The position numbers were made by a program, and so were the translations under genes. From DATEHG01 sp041691295 (GTDB lineage: Bacteria > Gemmatimonadota > Gemmatimonadetes > Gemmatimonadales > GWC2-71-9), in contig JBEPVA010000012.1 of assembly GCA_041691295.1 (NCBI GenBank), positions 1 through 35,012 of the forward strand: DNA of 35,012 nt. Direction: 5' to 3'. Below are positions 8,837 to 16,553 of this stretch, piece by piece. Numbering within the stretch: the stretch's first letter is position 1; every line of letters starts with the position of its first letter. Below the pieces are notes generated by a model. It did not search any database. It saw nothing but the letters and a program-made list of their open reading frames with translations, and had not been told where the DNA came from.

Positions 8837-9278
8837 AATCGACATCCTGCGGATGGTCCACGTGACCTCCGCGGTGCTGCTGCTGGGCAATGTGACGGTG
8901 ACCGGGTTCTGGGCCTTCTTCCTGTACCGGCAGCGGAGTGTGGTACCGTTCCGGCAGGTGGCCCGGGCCATCATGTGGGCCGACCTGGTCTTTACCCTGG
9001 TCGGCGGCTCAGGCCTCACTGCATCCGGGATCATGCTGGCGGTGGCCCGCGGTTACCCGGTGGCGGACACTCCCTGGGTGTTCCGGGGCATCCTCATCCT
9101 GGGGACCACGACGTTCCTCTGGCTGGTGCTGTTGCTGCCCGACCAGCGCAGGATGCAACGGGTCATCATGGGGGACTACGCCCGCCTGCGGCGGCTATTT
9201 CTCCGCTGGTCGCTGGTGGGGTGGGCCTCGACCGCCGCCCTGTTCTGGGCCCTGTGGGGAATGGTCACCCGGCGGTAG
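8829..9278 (+). CDS. DUF2269-like integral membrane protein
   Basis: The protein has 149 residues and about four transmembrane segments. The start MDRIDILRMVHVTSAVLLLG, followed by NVTVTGFWAFFLYR, resembles the DUF2269 family of small bacterial membrane proteins of unknown function. Conserved-looking charged positions sit at helix ends (RMVH, RAIMWADLVFT). It begins 8 bp before the end of the acyltransferase gene, so it is the last member of the carotenoid operon. A role in carotenoid placement or membrane adaptation to light can be guessed from context only. Confidence 0.7.
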   Translation: MDRIDILRMVHVTSAVLLLGNVTVTGFWAFFLYRQRSVVPFRQVARAIMWADLVFTLVGGSGLTASGIMLAVARGYPVADTPWVFRGILILGTTTFLWLVLLLPDQRRMQRVIMGDYARLRRLFLRWSLVGWASTAALFWALWGMVTRR

Positions 9279-9356
9279 CGAGCTTTCGGCCCCCGGTGAG
9301 CCGGTGTATTTTCGCGGGGAGATTCAGCCACACACCACGTCAAGGGAGTGCTCGCC

Positions 9357-10016
9357 GTGTCGACCGATGAACCGGAGTACCTGAAGGCCATTCGCCGGAC
9401 CCAGGAATCGAAGAAGGGTGCCCCGGCCGCCAAGCCGGCCGCCGCCGAAAAGGCCGCGATTCAGAGCCCCACCGAGCGGGAAGCGGTCCGCTGGGCCAGG
9501 GAAGTTGGAGGGAAGGACATCAAAATCGGGACGTTCAAGCCCGGCTCGAAGTGCGCCGTGCTCGTCCATCCCATCACGCCGTTCGGCGCGCCGCAGGTGA
9601 GCCTCGAGTGGGTGGCCGATCGTGAGGCACTGACCGCCCGCTACCACGCGGCTCAGGGCGCCGGCGAAAATGTGCTGGGCAGCTACGAGCTCACCACCGG
9701 CCGGCCGCTCAGCGCCGAGACCGTCGATGGCAAGCTGGTCTTCACCCCCGGGCAGCCGCGGGCGATAGCCAAGGCCGAGACGCCGGAACGGATGATCAGG
9801 AAGGCCGCCGCCGAGGCGGCCCTGCTGGCCAAGACCCGCCGTACCGAGACCTTCGGCAGCAGCGGCTTCGGCGGCAAGCCGGGTGGCGGTGGCCGGCCCG
9901 GCGGTCCCGGTGGCCCGGGTGGCCCGGGTGGTCGTCCCGGATCGGGCCGCGGTGGCTCGGGGCCCGCGGGTCAGGGCAATGGCGGTGGCCGGGGCGGGGC
10001 GCGCGGCGGGAGATGA
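9357..10016 (+). CDS. Hypothetical protein with Gly/Pro/Arg-rich (RGG-like) tail
   Basis: The protein has 219 residues from a GTG at 9357, with AAGGGAG (9342-9348) as ribosome site and an 8-nt spacer. A GTG at 9348 is also in frame but overlaps that site. Residues 1-45 are charged and Ala/Lys-rich. Residues about 50-165 form a small folded region (EVGGKDIKIGTFKPGSKCAV, then a basic helix after AKAETPERMIRKAA). The last 50 residues are almost only Gly, Pro and Arg, with GGPGG steps and terminal RGG motifs. Such tails are disordered and often bind RNA. I do not recognise the core domain. The gene is followed by a heptad array and a strong terminator. Confidence 0.75.
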   Translation: MSTDEPEYLKAIRRTQESKKGAPAAKPAAAEKAAIQSPTEREAVRWAREVGGKDIKIGTFKPGSKCAVLVHPITPFGAPQVSLEWVADREALTARYHAAQGAGENVLGSYELTTGRPLSAETVDGKLVFTPGQPRAIAKAETPERMIRKAAAEAALLAKTRRTETFGSSGFGGKPGGGGRPGGPGGPGGPGGRPGSGRGGSGPAGQGNGGGRGGARGGR

Positions 10017-10020
10017 GCCG

Positions 10021-10048
10021 TAAGCCTTAAGCTTTAGGCCTCAAGCTT
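10021..10048 (+). repeat. Heptad array after the Gly/Arg-rich protein gene
   Basis: Four consecutive 7-bp words (TAAGCCT, TAAGCTT, TAGGCCT, CAAGCTT) start 4 bp after the stop codon. The 20-bp segment 10018-10037 recurs in reverse orientation at 17946-17965 with a single mismatch, so the array belongs to a family present at other loci. Confidence 0.75.
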
Positions 10049-10057
10049 GGTGGGAGA

Positions 10058-10091
10058 GCCCGTGTCTGGTTTGCCAGGCGCGGGCTTTTTT
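10058..10091 (+). terminator. Rho-independent terminator
   Basis: A 12-bp stem (GCCCGTGTCTGG at 10058-10069 with CCAGGCGCGGGC at 10074-10085, two G-U pairs) closes a TTTG loop. Six T residues (10086-10091) follow directly. It ends transcription of the gene stopping at 10016. Confidence 0.92.
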
Positions 10092-10095
10092 CGTG

Positions 10096-10234
10096 GCCGC
10101 GGAAGAACGCGGATCTTCGGTCGCGGACTGATCCCAGCAATGCATCCGCCCGGTCTCTCGAGTACTCCGGCGAGTTGTGGGAACTGCCCTTCAGGCCTGA
10201 GACCACACTATTCTTATCCGCGTTCTTTCGCGGC
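10096..10234. repeat. 139-bp element with 19-bp terminal inverted repeats
   Basis: GCCGCGGAAGAACGCGGAT (10096-10114) and the reverse complement of 10216-10234 differ at one position. No open reading frame or transposase is inside. The element fills the gap between the terminator and the rhodanese-like gene and ends 22 bp before its ATG. It looks like a MITE or an intergenic palindromic element. Confidence 0.65.
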
Positions 10235-10255
10235 TTGGTCCTAGAGGGAGGCCGT

Positions 10256-10792
10256 ATGGCGATGAAACCCCGCTCCATCATCCTGCTCCTGATCCCGGCC
10301 ATTCTCCTCGCCGGCATCCTGCTGCCGGGCAGTCCGCTGATTGCCACCGCGCTCAACCAGGCCATCAAGTACAAGTTTCCCGATGTCCGCCAGGTCACTC
10401 CCGAGGATCTCGTCATCTGGTGGCGCAGTCCGGACCGGACACCGCCGCTGCTGATCGACGCCCGCTCTCCAGCCGAATTCCGGATCAGTCACATCAAGGA
10501 CGCGGTCTCGATCGATCCGGAGGCACCAGACCTGACCTCACTGGTCAACTTCCGGCGAACCCACCCGGTGCTGGTCTACGACGCGGCCGGGATCCGTGGG
10601 GTGGCCATGGCCGAAGCGCTGCGCCAGCAGGGGTACACCGATGTGTCCAATCTGTCGGGCGGGATTTTCCGCTGGGCCAACGAGGGGCGGGAGCTGGTCA
10701 ACGACAAAGGGCCGGTGGCGGTAGTGCATCCGTGGCGGGGGTTGTGGAGTCAGCTGCTCAAGTCGCGGTACCGGGCGGCGCCGGGGCAGTAG
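10256..10792 (+). CDS. Membrane-anchored rhodanese-like protein without catalytic cysteine
   Basis: The protein has 178 residues. The start at ATG 10256 follows a good ribosome site (AGGGAGG). Residues 6-28 form a hydrophobic signal or anchor helix (IILLLIPAILLAGILLPG). Residues about 50-160 form a rhodanese domain: LLIDARSPAEFRISHIKDAVSI, then the active-site loop PVLVYDAAGIRGVAMAEAL and GYTDVSNLSGGIFRWANEG. In active sulfurtransferases the loop has Cys where this protein has Asp109, so it should not transfer sulfur; a binding or regulatory role is more likely. It stands alone, convergent with the kinase gene. Confidence 0.85.
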   Translation: MAMKPRSIILLLIPAILLAGILLPGSPLIATALNQAIKYKFPDVRQVTPEDLVIWWRSPDRTPPLLIDARSPAEFRISHIKDAVSIDPEAPDLTSLVNFRRTHPVLVYDAAGIRGVAMAEALRQQGYTDVSNLSGGIFRWANEGRELVNDKGPVAVVHPWRGLWSQLLKSRYRAAPGQ

Positions 10793-10796
10793 GGGA

Positions 10797-10920
10797 GACG
10801 AGAGACTAGAAACGAGAGTCGTAGCCGTTGCGCCTGCCGGACCTTCGTGAGTAAGGCTCTCCGCAGGTTGTTTCGATCTCAAAGCAGGACTCTTGTCTCT
10901 TGTCTCTCGTCTCTAGTCCC
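10797..10920. repeat. Heptad-repeat inverted pair between convergent genes
   Basis: The left array at 10797-10820 (words such as GACGAGA, GACTAGA, AACGAGA) and right array at 10888-10915 (GACTCTT, GTCTCTT, GTCTCTC, GTCTCTA) both keep a 7-bp period and are complementary. The left starts 5 bp after the rhodanese stop, and the right ends just before the kinase stop on the other strand. The pair would make one long hairpin readable from both genes. Confidence 0.85.
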
Positions 10921-10925
10921 GCTTC

Positions 10926-13589
10926 TCAGTTCCCCTTCCGCGCCATCGAATCCACCTCGGCCTGGATCACCGCCGCCTGGTCGGGCTGGTGCAGTGCCGC
11001 ATACTCCGCCAGCAGGTCGGTGCGCGCCGCCGTCAGCCAGCTGACTGCGGGATCGGTCTGCTCGGTCAGGATAGTGTACCCCGCTCGGCTCTCTTCCTCC
11101 GCTTCCGGATACCGTTTCTGCCGTAGCAGGGCCCGCCCCAGCTTGATCCGCCCGATACCGATATTCAAATGATCGGCCGGCAGCGTCTGGCCGAACATCG
11201 CCAGTGCCTCGCGGTACCGGCCCTCTGCCTTGGCAAATGCTTCCCGCTTCATTTCCACGCTGCCCATGTTCGACAGCGCGATCCCGATCAGGTAGTGCTT
11301 GCCCTGGTACACCTGCCGATAGATGGCGGCCATCCGCTCGAATCTGGCCTCGGCTTCGTCGAGCCGGCCCTGCTGCATGGATACCTTGGCCAGCTCATTC
11401 AGCGCTGACGCGACCCTCGGGTGCACCGGTCCGTACACCCGCTGCTGGATCACCAGCGCCTGGCGCAGGATCGAGTCGGCCTCGGAGAATCGCTCCTGCT
11501 GGATGATCACCCGGCCGAGCATGGTCAGGTCGGATGCGGTCTCGGGATTGTCGTTGCCATACCAGGCGGTGACGATGTCGAGCGCCTGACGGTAGTAGCG
11601 CTCCGCTTCGGCGTAGTGGCCCCATTCGGCCTGGTTGGCGCCGAGGTTCATGAGATCGTTGGCGACTTCGGGATGGCGGGGTCCATGCAGCTCGCGATCC
11701 ATGGCCAGTACCCGGCGATTGATCGAGTCGGAGACGGCATAGTGCCCGGAGTAGAAATGGCTGTTGGCCAATTCACTCAGCACATGGGTAATGTCGTCCG
11801 ACGCCGAATCCGACCGCCCGACCAGTCGCGTGGCATCTTCCAGGACCACGATGGCCGAGTCATAGGCTCCTTTGCTCTCGAGTGCCACACCCAGGGCAGT
11901 CTCCGCCCTGGCCATGGACAGGCGGTCCAGCGGTGGTTCCCGCCGGATCATTATCATCGCCTCGCGGGCCAGCCGCTCGGCTTCATCAAATTCCGCCTGA
12001 TCGGTGCGGAGCAGGCTCAGCGCCACCAGGCTGCGGACGACATCCGGCGCCTCGGAACCCGGCAGCGCCCGACGCTGCTTGAGCGCCAGCTCGAACAGGG
12101 TATCGGCCCGGTCGAGATTGCCGAGCTTCTGATAGATCCCGGCCAGCGTCATGTAGAACTCGGCCTGCACGGCGGGCTCCGCGTCGAGGCCCCGGGCTTT
12201 CTGCAGACCCCGGTCGATCAGGGTGATGACCCGGAGGCTATCGGCGGGGCCGGCCGCTTCGTCGCCCCCCTGGAACAGATTGAGCATAAAGCGCTGGATC
12301 TGCTCGGTCCGCGCGGCCTGGGCCAGGGCCACATTGCGTGCGTTGGCGAGCCGGATGGTGTAGAACACCACCAGTACGACGAGCACCAGGCCGGCCGCCA
12401 GGCCGGCCCCGACCTGCTGCCAGTTGCGGCGCGCGAACTTGCCCAGCCGATACGAGACGCTGTCGGGCCGTGCCTCGAGCGGTTCGTGGTCCAGGTAGTG
12501 ATTGACGTCGCGGATCAGCGCGTCCACCGTCCGGTAGCGCCGGGCCGGATCCTTGTGCATGGCGGTCAGGCAGAGCACGTCGAGATCGGTCCACGCCCGC
12601 TGGCGCGATAGCAGGGGCCGGGAACCGCCGGCCGCCAGCGGATCGGTGCTGCGTGCGGCAAGGGACGGCCGGACCGGCAGCTGGTTCCGGATCATCGCAT
12701 CGATTTCCGCCGGGGTACGATTGGCCGTATCGAATGGCAGCCGGCCAGTCAGCAGCTCGTACAACACCACGCCGAGTGAGTAGACATCGGTGTGGGTCCC
12801 GATCCGGCCGGCGCCGATCTGTTCCGGTGCGGCGTAGGCGGGTGTCATCAGCCGCAGCCCGGTGCCGGTCTGGTCGGCGTTGACCTCGAGACTCTCCAGC
12901 TGCTTGGCGATACCGAAGTCGAGCAGCTTCACGATCCCGTCCGCGGTGACCAGGATGTTGGACGGCTTGAGATCGCGATGGATGATGGCCTGGCTGTGGG
13001 CGTACTGCACCGCCTCGGCCACGGCCCGGAACAGCCGCAGCCGTTCGGTGATACCGCTCTGGTGCTCGGTGCAGTACGCCGTCAAAGGAATCCCCTCGAC
13101 GTACTCCATCACGAACCAGGGGGTGCCATCGGGCAGGCTGTTGGCATCGTACAGCCGGGCGATCGCCGGGTGGTTGAGCTGGGCAAGGGTCCGCTGCTCC
13201 GCGGCAAACCGCTCACGCCGGGCCGGGGAAAGCCAGGCATCACGCAAGAACTTGATCGCGGCCAGACTGCCGAGGTCGGGCCGTTCGGCGAGGTAGACCA
13301 CGCCCATGCCGCCCTCGCCCAGGATCCGCTGGATCCGGTAAGGCCCGAATTCGCCGGAGGCCGGAAATTCCCCACCCTGCTCGAGCATCTGATCGGCCAC
13401 GCCGCCAAGGTCGCGGTCCAGCAGCGAACCGGCAGCCGCATCCTCCTTCAGCAGCGCCAGCACCTCCGCCACCAGGGTTGCGTCTGATCCCCCCTCACGC
13501 TCGAGCAACGCCCGCTGCTCGGCCTCGGGCAGGTCGGCCGCGGCGTGGAAGAGCGCCTGGATCTGTTCCCAGCGGGCGGGATCGGTCAT
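10926..13589 (-). CDS. Serine/threonine protein kinase with C-terminal TPR repeats
   Basis: The protein has 887 residues. Residues 1-75 form the helical leader common to this kinase group (WEQIQALFHAAADLPEAEQR). The kinase domain covers about 83-360: the P-loop ILGEGGMGVVYLAE (from residue 89), K113 in AAIKF, the catalytic HRDLKPSN and DFGIAKQ. A single transmembrane helix follows near 420 (AGLAAGLVLVVLVVFY), then many TPR units to the end. The topology suggests a cytoplasmic kinase and an external TPR sensor or scaffold. The ATG at 13589 (MTDPARW) was preferred to an upstream start inside the repeat. It lies 151 bp downstream of an ECF sigma factor gene, a pairing typical of this group, which suggests a joint signalling pathway. 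Confidence 0.93.
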   Translation of the reverse strand: MTDPARWEQIQALFHAAADLPEAEQRALLEREGGSDATLVAEVLALLKEDAAAGSLLDRDLGGVADQMLEQGGEFPASGEFGPYRIQRILGEGGMGVVYLAERPDLGSLAAIKFLRDAWLSPARRERFAAEQRTLAQLNHPAIARLYDANSLPDGTPWFVMEYVEGIPLTAYCTEHQSGITERLRLFRAVAEAVQYAHSQAIIHRDLKPSNILVTADGIVKLLDFGIAKQLESLEVNADQTGTGLRLMTPAYAAPEQIGAGRIGTHTDVYSLGVVLYELLTGRLPFDTANRTPAEIDAMIRNQLPVRPSLAARSTDPLAAGGSRPLLSRQRAWTDLDVLCLTAMHKDPARRYRTVDALIRDVNHYLDHEPLEARPDSVSYRLGKFARRNWQQVGAGLAAGLVLVVLVVFYTIRLANARNVALAQAARTEQIQRFMLNLFQGGDEAAGPADSLRVITLIDRGLQKARGLDAEPAVQAEFYMTLAGIYQKLGNLDRADTLFELALKQRRALPGSEAPDVVRSLVALSLLRTDQAEFDEAERLAREAMIMIRREPPLDRLSMARAETALGVALESKGAYDSAIVVLEDATRLVGRSDSASDDITHVLSELANSHFYSGHYAVSDSINRRVLAMDRELHGPRHPEVANDLMNLGANQAEWGHYAEAERYYRQALDIVTAWYGNDNPETASDLTMLGRVIIQQERFSEADSILRQALVIQQRVYGPVHPRVASALNELAKVSMQQGRLDEAEARFERMAAIYRQVYQGKHYLIGIALSNMGSVEMKREAFAKAEGRYREALAMFGQTLPADHLNIGIGRIKLGRALLRQKRYPEAEEESRAGYTILTEQTDPAVSWLTAARTDLLAEYAALHQPDQAAVIQAEVDSMARKGN

Positions 13590-13590
13590 G

Positions 13591-13639
13591 AGACGAGACT
13601 GGGGACGAGAGACGAGAAAAGGTCGAGGGTCGAGGGTCC
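13591..13639. repeat. Heptad array upstream of the kinase start
   Basis: Seven consecutive 7-bp units run from 13591 to 13639 (AGACGAG ... ACGAGAG, ACGAGAA ... AGGGTCG, AGGGTCC). The array touches the kinase ATG. Together with the complementary array at 14391-14414 it flanks the sigma factor gene. Confidence 0.75.
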
Positions 13640-13740
13640 GCATGCCGTCGAATCATTTCTCGGAAGGCGGTAACCGGAACCACATTCTCAACCGTGGATC
13701 GAGTACCCGAAAACCGGATCCCGGAACCAGAATGATCAAC

Positions 13741-14322
13741 TCAAGTACTGCTTCGCAGCTCGAGGGCCAGCCACGCCCGTGCCGCCCGCCAGTCACGCAG
13801 GATCGTGGCTTCGGAGACGCCGAGCAGCTCGGCGGTTTCGGGGATGTCGAGTCCGCCGAAGAACCGGGCTTCGACCATCATGGCCTGGCGCGGGTGCAGC
13901 CGGGCCAATTGGTCGAGCGCATCGTTGAGGACCAGCAATTCGCTGGCGGTGGTGACCGACTGCGTCATGCCCTCATCCAGCGTGACCAGCGCCGCTCCGG
14001 CGCCCCGCTTGGTGGCGTTTCGGCGGCGGGCCGCTTCGATGAGTACCTGGCGCATGGCCCGGGCGGCAATCCGCTTGAAATGGAGCCGGGATAGTCCGGC
14101 CAGTCCCGGTGTATCGGCCAGCTTCATCCACGCCTCGTTGACCAGCGCCGTCGGCGTCAGGGTGGCGGAGGGATCGCCCTGGCGCACCCGTGAGGCCAGC
14201 CGGCGCAACTCTTCATAGGTGGCGCTGAACAGCCGGTCCAGGGCCGGCCGGTCTCCGCCGAGCATGGCCCGGTCTTCGGCGGTGAGGCCATGCTCCGGCA
14301 GATCAGCGTCTGGCAGCGTCAT
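13741..14322 (-). CDS. ECF RNA polymerase sigma factor (TIGR02999-like)
   Basis: The protein has 193 residues. The sigma-2 region includes LTPTALVNEAWMKLAD and HFKRIAARAMRQVLIEAARRR; the sigma-4 helix-turn-helix is LDIPETAELLGVSEATILRDWRAARAW. This matches the ECF subgroup that in Acidobacteria, Planctomycetes and Gemmatimonadota is encoded next to serine/threonine kinases and has no classical anti-sigma gene. Here the TPR kinase follows at once, so phosphorylation-dependent control is a reasonable inference. The start is ATG 14322; a TTG at 14325 is adjacent. No Shine-Dalgarno is visible. Confidence 0.9.
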   Translation of the reverse strand: MTLPDADLPEHGLTAEDRAMLGGDRPALDRLFSATYEELRRLASRVRQGDPSATLTPTALVNEAWMKLADTPGLAGLSRLHFKRIAARAMRQVLIEAARRRNATKRGAGAALVTLDEGMTQSVTTASELLVLNDALDQLARLHPRQAMMVEARFFGGLDIPETAELLGVSEATILRDWRAARAWLALELRSST

Positions 14323-14390
14323 CAAGAGGGGGTTCCGGTGAAACAGGTTCTGCGTGCCGCGTTCCTCGCACTGATTCAGAGGAGGGCGGT

Positions 14391-14414
14391 CTCTCGACTC
14401 TCGTCTCTCGTCTC
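14391..14414. repeat. Heptad array between sigma factor and lipoprotein genes
   Basis: CTCTCGA is followed by two CTCTCGT words and CTC, all in 7-bp phase. The array is complementary to those at 13591-13639 and 15451-15513, so it could pair across the sigma gene or across the lipoprotein gene. Confidence 0.75.
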
Positions 14415-14454
14415 AAGGCTCCATGACGTTTTCCGAACCGGTTCCGCGCATTGC

Positions 14455-14520
14455 CGAGTGAAGCACCGAAATGGCTGCAGGCGCCGCCCGGGTGGCCCAC
14501 CGGGCTAAGGCTATCACTCG
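14455..14520 (+). other. Possible folded leader before the lipoprotein gene
   Basis: CGAGTGA (14455-14461) is the exact complement of TCACTCG (14514-14520), and GCCCGG/CCGGGC makes an inner stem at about 14485-14504. The closing stem ends two bases before the ribosome site GGAGG (14522-14526). A leader that controls access to the ribosome site is possible. I could not match it to any riboswitch family. Confidence 0.3.
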
Positions 14521-14531
14521 CGGAGGCGAAT

Positions 14532-15446
14532 GTGCAAATCTCGATTTCCAGGCTGACGATCGGAACCCTGGTGGCGGCGGCCCTGAGCGCCTGCGGGAGT
14601 GGTGGGACCGGCCCCGGGCCAGGCGGCGGCGGCGATTTCGGAATGAGTGCCACGATCGACGGAGTAGCCTGGACTCCCTCAGTGCCGGCCGGCGGCGCGC
14701 ACGCCGCGCCCGGAGCGTACAATTTTTCGGGCTTGAGCACGGCGGGCGCCGGTGCCTCGATCTCGGTGAGCGTCAGCAATATCGCCGGGCCGGGAACCTA
14801 TCCAATCGGGGTTGGTCCCTCCGGATTTGGCGGCACCGCCATCGTCACCAAGGGCTCGGCCGGATGGAGTACCCCGCTCAGCGGCGCCGCCGGTAGTATC
14901 ACGATCACGGCCATCAGCAACACTCACATGACCGGCACCTTTGCCTTTACTTCCGCGGCAATCTCCGGCGGGGCGGTCGGCAACTCGGTCGTCACCAGCG
15001 GTGTCTTCGACCTCCCGATCACCACGGTCGGGAATCCCGGCAACCTGCCCGACAATGCCGGCAGCCGGGTGACCGCCGATGTGGCCGGCCAGCCGTACAA
15101 CGCCAGCACCATGGCGGTGACCCTTCCGAATGACACCACCATGATCTCCGCCACATCGGCTGGCAATAACGCCCTCGGCATTTCGATCTACGGGCTCCAC
15201 GGTACGGGCACCTACGCCCTCAGCTCCGATCCGCAGCACCGGCTCAGCTACAGCACCCTGGTGGGTTCCGACTTCAACCTGTGGGGTGGAGTGGCCGGTG
15301 ACTCCGGCTCCATCGTGGTTACCAGCCAGACCGCCAGCCGGATAGCCGGCACCTACGTCGTGACACTCCAGCCGTCATTCGGACCTGGGGCCACCGGACC
15401 GCTGCACATCAGCGGGGTTTTCGACCTGGGGCTGCCGCAATTCTGA
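14532..15446 (+). CDS. Secreted lipoprotein, DUF6252-like repeat
   Basis: The protein has 304 residues from a GTG at 14532 with GGAGG five bases upstream. It has a lipoprotein signal (TLVAAALSAC, lipidated Cys21) and a Gly-rich linker. Two related beta-rich halves follow: each begins with an ATIDGVAW- or ADVAGQPY-like strand, includes a GTYPIG or GTYAL turn, and ends with SGVFDLPI or SGVFDLGL. The pattern resembles DUF6252-type extracytoplasmic proteins of unknown function; this family match is tentative. A paralogue follows immediately (15581-16524). Confidence 0.75.
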   Translation: MQISISRLTIGTLVAAALSACGSGGTGPGPGGGGDFGMSATIDGVAWTPSVPAGGAHAAPGAYNFSGLSTAGAGASISVSVSNIAGPGTYPIGVGPSGFGGTAIVTKGSAGWSTPLSGAAGSITITAISNTHMTGTFAFTSAAISGGAVGNSVVTSGVFDLPITTVGNPGNLPDNAGSRVTADVAGQPYNASTMAVTLPNDTTMISATSAGNNALGISIYGLHGTGTYALSSDPQHRLSYSTLVGSDFNLWGGVAGDSGSIVVTSQTASRIAGTYVVTLQPSFGPGATGPLHISGVFDLGLPQF

Positions 15447-15450
15447 CCAG

Positions 15451-15513
15451 AGTCGAGAGACAAGAGACAACAGACGAGAGACGAGAGTCGACGGTCAAGA
15501 GTCGAGGGTCGAG
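15451..15513 (+). repeat. Nine-unit heptad array after the lipoprotein gene
   Basis: Nine uninterrupted 7-bp units fit RGWCRAV, mostly with G at the last position (for example AGTCGAG, AGACAAG, GGTCAAG, GGTCGAG). The array starts 4 bp after the stop codon and is purine-rich on the gene's sense strand. This is the cleanest example in the window. Confidence 0.9.
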
Positions 15514-15580
15514 AGTGCTCCATGCTCTCGGAATTCGCCGCGGCATGCGGCACCTGGAAAAATCTTGCAAGGAGCTTGGC

Positions 15581-16524
15581 GTGACACGGAGTCGAACCCT
15601 GGTGATTGCCTCCATCATGGCCTTCACCCTCGGGTCAGGTTGTGGCAGCGGTGGCACCGACCCCGATGGCGGCAACAATGGCGGTGGTGGCGGTGGAGTG
15701 TCCGGCACCATGACCGCCAGGATCGACGGAGTTGCCTGGACGGCGGACCGCCGGATCCGGGTGCGCCAGGATCCCAGGGGCGTCTACACCATCGAGGGCC
15801 TCAACTCCGCCTCGATGCCGGAGCAGGTCACCCTCGGCCTGTTCAACATCGGGGCGACCGGCACCTATCCGATGGGCGTCGGCGCCACCATCATCGGCGG
15901 CCTTGGTATCTACGCCTCGGCGGCACAGCAGTGGAGTTCGCCGATGGATGACTCGGGCACCCTGGTCATCACCGAGATCAGCGCTACCCGGATCAAGGGC
16001 ACGTTTGCCTTCGCGGCAAATCCGGTGGCACTCGGCGGGGCGACCGGACTCCGCAATATCACTGACGGGCATTTCGACCTGCCCCTGTCGGGGACCTACC
16101 ATCCGCCCACCGATGCCCAGGGCAGCAGCATGGTGATGGACACCGGGACCACTCAGGCCATGGTCGCCGCAACCATCATCGGCAGCTACCACGACACGAC
16201 CCTGATCTTCTCGGGTCAGACCAGCCGGTTCCTGACGACCATCAGCCTCAAGGGTGTCCACGGCCCGGGGAGTTCCCCCTCACCACCACCGATCCCAGGC
16301 ACACGATCCTGGTCGGGAGCAACTTCGCCGCCAATCCCGCCGATCTGTGGGGTGGGGACGCGGCCGACACCGGCACCGTGATCATCACCAGCCTCACCGC
16401 CACCCGGATCCGCGGCAGCTACTCGGCGACTCTGAAGAATCTGATCGGGGTCGACGCCGTGGCTCCCCTCGACATCAGCGGGACCTTCGATCTGGGCATG
16501 GCCCAGCTCGGGGCGCCGCACTGA
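15581..16524 (+). CDS. Secreted lipoprotein paralogue with a frameshift
   Basis: The start is a GTG at 15581 with AAGGAG six bases upstream. The lipobox ends at Cys21 (FTLGSGC), followed by a Gly/Asn linker and the same ARIDGVAW start and GTYPMGVG turn as its upstream neighbour. The uninterrupted frame ends at 16381 in proline-rich nonsense. After CCCGGGG at 16264-16270 the neighbouring frame continues the homology (NFAANPADLWGGDAADTG, then GTFDLGM) to a stop at 16522-16524. One missing G in that run restores a full protein matching the paralogue to its end. It is either a genuine pseudogene, a slippage site, or a base error in a homopolymer. Confidence 0.75.
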
Positions 16525-16553
16525 ACCGCCACTCATCCAGGGAGAATTGATCG

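Noticed and set aside
10796..10920. Classical bidirectional rho-independent terminator
   Set aside because: The hairpin is long, but neither strand has a U-run after the stem, so I list it only as a repeat.
14455..14520. Cyclic-di-GMP or ZTP riboswitch
   Set aside because: CGGGCTAAGG and CCGCCCGGG gave weak resemblance, but the other conserved parts of both families are missing.
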